NCBI GenBank assembly: GCA_032622095.1 | Contig: CP136069.1 | Coordinates: 165,904,394-165,968,393, forward strand | Length of the DNA stretch: 64,000 nt | Direction: 5' to 3' | Origin: Siphonodentalium dalli | Lineage: Eukaryota; Mollusca; Scaphopoda; Gadilida; Siphonodentaliidae | Shown: positions 56,926-64,000 of the stretch, one piece after another | Position numbering within the stretch: position 1 is the first letter of the stretch | Layout of the letters: each line of letters starts with the position of its first letter | Made by a program: the position numbers and the translations under genes | Notes under the pieces: model-generated | Told to the model about the DNA's origin: nothing | The model's input: only the letters and a program-made list of their open reading frames with translations | The model's database searches: none

Positions 56926-57527
56926 TGTTTCACTAAATGTTGCTCTTGTCAAGCACAGTTGATCAAATATGACCAGAATTAGAAAGCCAATATTTATGCC
57001 ATTAACAATCCTGGAAGCTGTTTGTTATTCTTTTTAAAATTCAAATGTTCAAAAACAAACTAACGACGATTTGTCCATATATGGTAGGAACATACATACA
57101 GTATACATTCTTGTAAAGTTGGCACTGAACTATGAGTCATCATCATATTTCGAAACAAACTGAACTTGTTCTCCTGTCCACCACCCTTGTTAGTAGCAAG
57201 TTACAGGTGTCAAAGATCTAGAAAAAAATATTTTTCTAGTGTCAGTGTGCATTTTTTTTTAAATATTGTGCAAATATAAGCAAAAAATGTGCTATTTAAA
57301 TGTGAAAAATATTATCAAAATTTCATATATTAGTATCTGAAATTATTAATGAAGTTAACGCTAATAGAGGAGGAAATGAACAGCACAGTACTTGCTGTTT
57401 CAATAAAAATTCAACTATAGCAAAGTAAACTGGAAATTTGAGCCCTCAACAATGAATATGATCTCCTAAATTGCAAAATGTCAAATGCCTCTACGATAGT
57501 AGAGGACATTATAATGGTAACAATTAC

Positions 57528-57632
57528 CTTTTGAAGAAAACATATATCAATTATATCTGCATTAGCACTGTAGCACAACTCGCAAAGTATACCCAAGACC
57601 TTCAGAAACAGTACGAAGTCACAATCTGACAT
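57528..57632 (-). CDS. Possible first coding exon, unknown protein
   Basis: ATG at 57632 opens 35 codons (MSDCDFVLFLKVLGILCELC then YSANADIIDICFLQK) to a donor caaaag|gtaatt, phase 0. Hydrophobic and cysteine-rich. It would precede the exon at 56726-56925 on the same strand, but no acceptor there gives a phase-0 join in the frame used, so they may be separate. Confidence 0.3.
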
Positions 57633-58134
57633 ACAAACTACACAGTGGAATATTGCCCTGATTAGAAGTTACAATGTCGGGGTTTATGTCAGAGTTTATT
57701 CAAGGAGATTTTTAATTGACAACATGCTAGACAAGACCGCTAGACAAATATACTCGACAGTTTAGGGTAGTTAGGGGTATTTCACAAACAAATGGTAAAT
57801 TCAATGAGCGATCGCTGGGAGTAATTTCAGAGCGTCTTTATGCAATGTGACGGTCTATATGGCTTATGGTATATATTAAGCTAAATTTACCCTGCTCAAA
57901 TATTTTAAAGCCATCCATTTATTGCGGCATAAAAGCCTACTACAATAGAATGGTGTATCATGAATGGTGTTAAAAGTGTGGAGGAGGACATTTAAAATAT
58001 TAATTTGTAATTGACATACTGGTACCAGTAAGTTTATAGCAGGGGGATTAATTGCTATACTGTTAAACACACAGTCAGGGAGTTACTTCAGTTAGTTGGA
58101 AATAACGCTTCCAAACCCATCCATTGCTTTTTTA

Positions 58135-58610
58135 TGGATAACAGGTCTTACCCTCTGGTGTGTGAAGGAATGCCTGAGATGGGGGTCATGGGGCGGGGCT
58201 CTCGACCCCGTTACCCTCAGCCAGATGGGACAGAGGGGGGGTGGCAAGTGTGACCTTTTGCTCATGTCTTGATCAACACCAACATCATGTCCGATCATTG
58301 AATGTCATAAGTGAGAAAAGTCCCCAAGAGACCCATCAACATCTCTATCACAAGGGAAAAGATACTAACAACCGTGTTGACAAAGAAACCCTGCAGCGAT
58401 GTTATTGAAGAGCACCCCATGCAGGCCAGACGGATTCAAATAAAATACCAAAATCACGAAACTCATCCTGAAGTCAGCAACACAGTGAGGTGTCCTGGTG
58501 GAATAAAATTTATACAACAAATAAAAAAAATTCCCGTCAAGAAAGTAAAGAAAATCGCCACCATTTCAGATGTGTTCCAAGCCAGGTTTCCAAAGAGAGA
58601 ACTTCAGTGA
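58135..58610 (+). CDS. Possible 3' exons of an unknown gene
   Basis: Two open segments. The first (58135-58246) follows 'cttttttatggataacag' and reads CEGMPEMGVMGRGSRPRYPQ then PDGTEGGW, before a donor-like 'caa|gtgtga'. The second (58312-58610) begins after 'gtcataag' or a few bases later and reads RPINISITREKILTTVLTKK, CSDVIEEHPMQARRIQIKYQ, and ends KKIATISDVFQARFPKRELQ with a stop (TGA 58608-58610). The second is lysine-rich and repeat-free with varied codons, so probably coding. The 65-80 bp spacer as an intron is plausible but short. A family H element starts 15 bp after the stop. No domain recognised. Confidence 0.4.
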
Positions 58611-58624
58611 AGTTCACTCCATCC

Positions 58625-59050
58625 TTAAAGGTACTCAATCCGATTTGATGGTCCCCATATCATCAGATTCCAATTACATTTTTTGAAATGGCGCTTCAGT
58701 TATCACAATCGATTAATTGCCCAAAAATAATGCTAACCACAGTCAACTATAGTATAAAATTGTCCAAAACATGTTATTTATCAACATTTTGTTCAATGAA
58801 ATTTGACCGTATTGTCAAATATCTAACAACCAAAGCCACTTGATTTTAGAGTTATCCGCCTTCACCTGTAATTTGATCCGAGACCGTCGGCTTGACAAAT
58901 ATTTGCCAGGCCACCAAAAATAACATATAGGGAAATAACAAACTTCAAAAATCGATATCTGATCACCATGAGCTTTGATGGGTGGGTTCCTTGACTCAAA
59001 TCAAATATTTTTTACACCTGAACCCAAAGAAATGGTAATTTAGGAGCGTT
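58625..59050. mobile_element. Family H element, copy 2 (right end degraded)
   Basis: 'ttaaaggtactcaatccgat' at the left. Internal 'gttccttgactcaaatcaaa' and 'tattttttacacctgaaccc' parallel 6950-7000. The inverted right end has not been retained. Confidence 0.6.
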
Positions 59051-59581
59051 AATTCGGATTATGCATCTTTTTTACTACACAATCTAGTGAATGTTCAATC
59101 AGTATGATGCGATGTGTGAAAATATGGCTGCAGTCAATGGGTGGCGGCAATCGCCTTAATGATACAGTGTTAGCAAATATCCACAAAAATCTGATGAACA
59201 AAGTTGATACTGTGTCTGTCACCAGATAATATGCAGACCGAAATTCACAGCGATGCGCGTATTTCGGGAAATTCAGAGATTAAGACAGGTATACGTATAA
59301 GAATGCAGTGTGTATAGTGAATTTTTGGACAGTAGGACTATGTTTTCTATGTACACGTATTTGTTATGTTTGATTTCACCTCAGTTTTGTTCATTTAATC
59401 ATATCACCTGAGCATTCATGATAATGCACAAATGGTGTCACTCAATGTTTTTCATAGTGACGCAGCTATCTGGTTATACCATATCCACATGTAGACGCAT
59501 GTCATACAGAGAGCTTACAGGTGTCCATTACAAGTGTTAATGTTGAAATAAACTTAAGAAAATATATGTAATATATAATTT
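59051..59581. other. No gene seen
   Basis: Unassigned, stop-rich on both strands. Confidence 0.35.
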
Positions 59582-59802
59582 CCATGTGCCAGTGCATTCT
59601 CTTATATATGCGAGTCTCCCATAGGGAGCCTCGCATATATAAGAGAATGCACTGGCTTACAAGTTCAAGGTAAATATTGTTGGGCCAATGTATTCTCTTA
59701 TATATGCGAGGTTCCCTATGGGAGACTCGCAAATATAAGAGAATGCATTGACACATGATTTTAGCAAAATAATTTCAGGAAGCTCCAGTCATGGAAGGTT
59801 AA
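59582..59802. mobile_element. Family Dc TTAA element, copy 5 (left end lost)
   Basis: Two shared hairpin modules (59587-59656 and 59683-59751), then 'tttcaggaagctccagtcat' + 'ggaaggttaa' (TTAA 59799-59802). Confidence 0.7.
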
Positions 59803-60109
59803 AAGGATATTAGGTTAACTTTATTAGTTTTGTCATAAAATATGAGCAGTACATATAATGTCCCACCTCAATTGATCTCCCAAAAAAATCTAACTTTCAT
59901 GGTCACCTGGTAAATTGCTAAAATATATATATATATTTATAATCCTTTCTAAGTAACTTGTTGAAATTGAGATGCCAATTAAAATAGGTTTTGACTATTA
60001 AAAAGTAAACTAAAGTTTACAAGTGCCTGGTTCAAACCATGCAATCTTGAAATCTACCTGTCCACTTTTGCAACTGCCCGTTCAATAGATATGTGGCTGG
60101 CTAACTTAG

Positions 60110-60644
60110 GCTAAGCCTTAGATCATGCAATGAATCTCTACTCTGGCTATATATAACACACATAGAGATCATTTTCCAACAGTACAAAACATGGGAACTA
60201 TTCGATGTTCTGACAGGGAACTTTATAACATTGAAAAAACAAGGTAGGAATATATTTCTTTGTTAATACCTGTTCCTCAAGAGTTTACTTCACATTAGGG
60301 GGTTGTACAAGCTCGAGATTCCATGCTTTTCTGTGGTATCGCATTAAACGTAATTAATTACCCAGGAGAAATTCCGTAATTGTAAGCGACGCAAAGCAAA
60401 ATCGCTCACAAAGTCTCTTAAATCATACAATTTTGAGTTGGGACCTTCATCTACTGTGAAGTACATTATTACATAACAGGTAATTATTAAGAAATATATT
60501 CCACGCATTATTTTTCAACTTTATACAGTTCCCTGTCAAAACTTCAAAAGGTTCCCAAGTTTTGTACTGGTGGAATATGATCTCTACGAGCGTTTAATAC
60601 GGAGATTATCAAGACAGAGATTCATGGCATGATCTGACTAAGCC
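60110..60644. repeat. Large inverted repeat (about 150-bp arms, about 230-bp loop)
   Basis: Left 'gatcatgcaatgaatctct', 'agagatcattttccaacagt' and 'gacagggaactttataa' pair with right 'agagattcatggcatgatc', 'actggtggaatatgatctct' and 'ttatacagttccctgtc'. About 80-85% complementary by eye. Encodes nothing. Possibly an old foldback element. Confidence 0.7.
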
Positions 60645-60750
60645 TTGCATTCAGTGTATCCTGGTAATCCTAATAAATGCAAGTTTACTAATTATACCAA
60701 AGAAAGCATCCTGCACAGGCTTTATTTCAATCCTTAACATTTATTTTTCC

Positions 60751-60996
60751 TTAACCCTTTGAGTGCCAGGGGCCGATATTATCGGCCCTAAACCTACACA
60801 ATAAGTCTGTTAAAGAATATAATAAAATATATTAAAATTGTAAAAAATTGTAAAAAAAAAACAAAAACAAAAAAAAGTTAAGCCAATGCATTCTCTTATA
60901 TATGCGAGGCGACCTATACTCGCATATATAAGAAAATGCATTGGCACAGGGTATATGGGTTGATACAAAAATCAGACCTGGCACTCAAAGGTTTAA
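60751..60996. mobile_element. Family Da TTAA element, copy 4
   Basis: TTAA 60751-60754, 'ccctttgagtgccagggg', a shortened hairpin module (loop deleted: 'gaggcgacctatactcgc'), 'acctggcactcaaagg', TTAA 60993-60996. Confidence 0.8.
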
Positions 60997-61474
60997 CAGA
61001 TTTACTACTGGCTGACTACGTGCTGGGCTGTTGACGTTATGGCCATTTTACAGTGAAAAAATAAACAGGAATGATATGCCAGTTCATCAATTTTTACCCT
61101 ATCAGGAATAGACTAAGAAGGAGCGCATTTTCTAAATTCTATTTCTAAAGTCCTATTCTTGTAGTAAATTGCACATAAAATCCATATAAAAGGAGCTAAC
61201 ATATTTATGGACCTATTTTCGTATTTAAAGTATATTATCAGACAATAATTGTGTAATTACTCATTTTAATGGTTTAATAAATGGGCTTTTGTATTGCATA
61301 ACAATGATTGTATCATAGATAAATGATGTTGGGGTGTAAACTGAACTTCAGCCATTATAACTTCTCCCTGATTTCAGCCCACTTCTCCCTATAAAGAAGC
61401 AAATAGGGAGAAATGGCAATTCTCCTAATTTGAAGCTTCAGGCTCATCCCTGATTGTTATATGCGTTTTCCGGA
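60997..61474. other. No gene seen
   Basis: Contains 'ttctccctgatttcagcccac' and 'aatagggagaaatggcaattctcc', short inverted words, but no gene or element boundary. Confidence 0.35.
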
Positions 61475-61720
61475 CAGTCATGCATTATTGCATTTCCAGT
61501 TCTAGTACTTCAATGAATTCAAATGGCACAGCAATGGTTTGGGGACTGATTGTCGTGTTCAGGGTTATATTTTTTATGACTCCAATGAGTCTTTCTGGGA
61601 CATATAATCTCCGTAGAAGGATATGTTAGGTATTTATCGACCTACTTTGATGCCACTCAGGATAAATTCAAAAGAGAATATTATCAGCACAAATCGCCAT
61701 GTGGCTTTAAATATCCTTTT
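61475..61720. repeat. Dispersed repeat family J, copy 3
   Basis: 'tttttatgactccaatgagt', 'tctttctgggacatataatc' and 'tatttatcgacctactttgat' match copies 1 and 2. After it, 'matnscnifgcrn'-coding text (ATG 61725) ends at a donor-like 'ccccag|gtgg', too short to call. Confidence 0.6.
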
Positions 61721-61749
61721 AATTATGGCCACAAACTCTTGTAATATAT

Positions 61750-62240
61750 TTGGATGTAGGAATACTGGAATCACCGAAAAGTCATGTCTCCCCAGGTGGC
61801 TAAAATAGGGAGAATTAAGTAACACATGTAATTCAGGTACAGTAATCGAGCCCTAAACCACATCAGAATTATGGGAAATTTTTCAGGATTTAGTCGGAAA
61901 TATGGCTTGCTGACATTCATCGGAAAGCTCTCGGTAAGAGCTTTCCGATTAATGGCAACAAACCATATTTCTGACTAAATCCTGAAAAATTTCCCATAAT
62001 GCTGTGTGGTTAAAGGGTCATATACTTCGGGCATTTCAGGTAGAAGAAATTGTCCATGTCTCCCTCCAGACTGGTCCCTGTATTATCTCAGAAGGTCCAG
62101 AGCATACGTGTGCTCAAGTCTCCAAGAAAAGCAACAGATATTAAACCACAAGACCATATGCAAGATCTACCATGCCTTATTGACAGTCTTTGTTCTTATC
62201 CACGACTTTTTGTGTTTTATAAGAAACTAGAAATTATTTA
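61750..62240. repeat. Local duplication K, copy 1 (partner 62462-63070)
   Basis: Text before the family A insert ('tttggatgtaggaatactg', 'gtggctaaaatagggag') and after it ('caagtctccaagaaaagcaa', 'caatgccttattg' type, 'aagaaactagaaattattta') recurs in order in the partner, including the family A copy at the same place. The duplication is therefore younger than the insertion. Confidence 0.65.
61838..62039. mobile_element. Family A hairpin MITE, copy 13 (variant)
   Basis: 'tacagtaatcgagccctaaa' to 'catatacttcgggcatttca'; shares the 'aagggtcatatacttcggg' variant with 28853-29069. End bases decayed. Confidence 0.75.
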
Positions 62241-62461
62241 TTGCAAGTTTACGATAATATTGATGAAGTCTATGTCAATGGGGGGTGGCAGGGGTGTCGA
62301 AGTTGGCCAAAATTTTCAGCAATTGGAAATTTCGTGCCTGACACAATATTAGTTGGGGAAATTTCTGACCAAAAATACATTGAAAATGGTTTGATATTTT
62401 GACATTCTGATCAGTGTATAATGTGAAATTTGTTATTTTCAAAACAAACATATAACATTTT

Positions 62462-63070
62462 CCCATGTTTGGGTGTAGGCATTCTGTAATGGCTTTTTCG
62501 TGGTTAAAAATAGGAAAAATGACACATACAGTAATGCCCTAATTAATCGACTCCATAACCACAGCAGAATTATGGGTAACTTTTCAGGATTTAGTCGGAA
62601 ATATGGCTTGTTGCCATTCATCGAAAAGCTCTCGGGAGGGCATTACTGTATTTCAGTTAGAAGACATTTTCCATGTTGACTTCAGAGAGGTCCCTGTATC
62701 AAATATTTACCTCAGAGCTTAATACCATAGTAACACATGTTACAAGCTACACATACATGTGGCTAAACCTGGCTATTAAAAACCTCAGAACATTCCAGAG
62801 CATCCAGTCAAGTCTCCAAGAAAGGCAACAAACATTACACCACAAACCAACATCACTGAACAGCACCCTCAAATCATGCTCCTAACTGTTCCCCCCTACC
62901 TAATCAATTGAACCCACCATGAGTTTACCTATATCAATAGTCGGGTCAAGATTCCTACACAAAGCAACTGTCACAACTTTAATATACAACAATGCCTTAT
63001 TGGCACTCTTTGTTCTCACTCATGACCTTCTGTTTGATAAGAAACTTGAGATTATTTATTGCGAGTAAGT
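62462..63070. repeat. Local duplication K, copy 2
   Basis: See partner 61750-62240. This copy is longer because of extra sequence at 62700-62790 and 62850-62980. Confidence 0.6.
62527..62650. mobile_element. Family A hairpin MITE, copy 14 (right arm lost)
   Basis: Left arm to 'catcgaaaagctctcgg' followed by 'gagggcattactgta'. Confidence 0.8.
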
Positions 63071-63419
63071 TGAGGATGTGAATGGCTTTATTGACTAGTC
63101 AATAAACAATTTATAAGCCACCCCAGTATGGGTAATAATACAAGAGTTTCTAAAATCAATCATGTGTGAATTTACCGCTATAATGCCAATGGACTAATGA
63201 CATGGCACTGAAATCACTGTACAAATAGTATTTGTATAAAAATAGCCACTTTTGGGACCTTATAATTGACCAAATAAAACGAGAGGTTGCATGCACCGTC
63301 AGTGCTGGCATACCCCCACAGTGGCAAATTCGAACAGACAAAGTATGGTTGAGATATCTGGTCGAATGGGGAAATATCAGAACTAATGGAAAACATGAAC
63401 AAAATGATGGAACACTCAA

Positions 63420-64000
63420 GTGATTGCCATCATAGTAGTGAACATCCATACCAAATTTCATTGATATCCATCAACCGATGGTGGAGATACGGACAGAAAA
63501 CCCATCACTTCTAAATAAACACCTTTGGATGAATAAATCTAGAATGGACAGCTGGAAAAATCGATTGAACACTCAATTGATTGCCATCATAGTAGTGGAC
63601 ATTCATAACAAATTTCATTAAGATTTGTCATCAGGTGGTGGAGATATATGCTCGGACGTACAAAAAAAACCATTTCCAGATAATCACTATAGAAACAAAA
63701 ATCCAGAAAAATTGATTGAACACTCTGTTGAATGCCCTCATAGTAGTGAACATCCATACCAAATTTCATTCAGATCCATCAAAAGGTGTTTGAGATATCT
63801 GCTCTGACAGACAAAAAAATCCAACATTTCCAGTTAACAAGATGAATAACTCTAGAACGGAAAAATTATTGAACACTCCATTGAATGCCCTCATAGTAGT
63901 GAACATCCATACCAAATTTCATTGAGATTCATCAACGGCGTTGGAGATATCTGCTCGGACGTACAAAATAAACCAATATTTTCAGATAAACAAAGATGAA
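63420..64000. repeat. Tandem array, about 152-bp units, running off the window
   Basis: 'gaacatccataccaaatttc' or a close variant occurs at about 63440, 63597, 63748 and 63900. It is followed by 'atc.atcaa..g.tgg.gagata' and 'gctc.gac.gacaaaa'. The array reaches the last base. Confidence 0.8.

Noticed and set aside
58092-58298. 68-codon minus frame opposite the 58.1-kb exon candidate
   Set aside because: The plus-strand reading has a better composition and splice context; GC-rich DNA leaves both strands open.
61725-61808. Short frame MATNSCNIFGCRNTG, suggestive of a zinc-binding N-terminus
   Set aside because: Under 30 codons, in duplicated repeat DNA, and not kept in the duplicate copy.

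Overview
This window reads as nuclear DNA of an animal, most likely a marine invertebrate. It is AT-rich and intron-dense, with no operons or Shine-Dalgarno context. It carries a tRNA-derived SINE, degraded LINE 3' ends, TTAA- and TA-flanked inverted-repeat elements, and 'gggccataactctg'-type and 'ccaagatggctgctggcggccatg'-type dispersed repeats. From general familiarity these repeat types resemble mollusc (or other lophotrochozoan) genomes more than vertebrates. The phylum is an inference I cannot test here.

There is no intact multi-exon gene. The one protein-coding segment I can name is at 21.1-21.5 kb (+): an exon for the P2X7-type intracellular C-terminal domain (P2RX7_C). It follows a convincing 3' splice site and is broken by a 10-bp duplication and a 1-bp loss. 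Other probable exons are short, have plausible starts and splice sites, and are not assignable to a family: 7907-8112 (-), 32020-32172 (+), 42244-42419 (-), 53807-53826 (-), 54357-54399 (+), 56726-56925 (-), 57528-57632 (-), 58135-58610 (+), and a weaker one at 1065-1176 (-). They cluster at 53.8-58.6 kb, on both strands.

The rest is mobile-element debris. Fourteen copies of a TA-flanked hairpin (family A, CAGTAATG ends) are spread from 7.7 to 62.6 kb. Family B (about 0.13-0.4 kb, 'gaggtccccagagggtgaatt') has eight copies. A group of TTAA-flanked elements (families Da, Db, Dc, plus a non-TTAA relative, De) carries the same internal hairpin ('gccaatgcattctcttatat...') inside unrelated outer ends, as if one module had been traded between families. 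A separate TTAA element (15460-16405) sits nested inside a Dc copy. A 1.49-kb element with 20-bp inverted ends and TTA target duplications (49.3-50.8 kb) is packed with 'gaggtgtgg' repeats. A GC-rich palindrome of 'gttgggccaacg' units at 46.1-46.5 kb has a matching inverted end 8 kb away at 54.1 kb. LINE C-terminal fragments lie at 0.06-0.42, 14.5-15.0 and 38.7-39.4 kb, and a SINE at 54.47-54.84 kb.

Tandem or element-internal arrays occur at 11.1-11.6, 22.9-24.0, 31.8-31.9, 37.1-37.9, 44.2-45.6 and 63.4-64.0 kb. Several local duplications (25.4/26.5, 35.4/36.0 and 61.7/62.5 kb) indicate continuing rearrangement. No rRNA, functional tRNA, CRISPR array or bacterial-type gene was seen; one 5S rRNA-like fragment lies at 17.3 kb.
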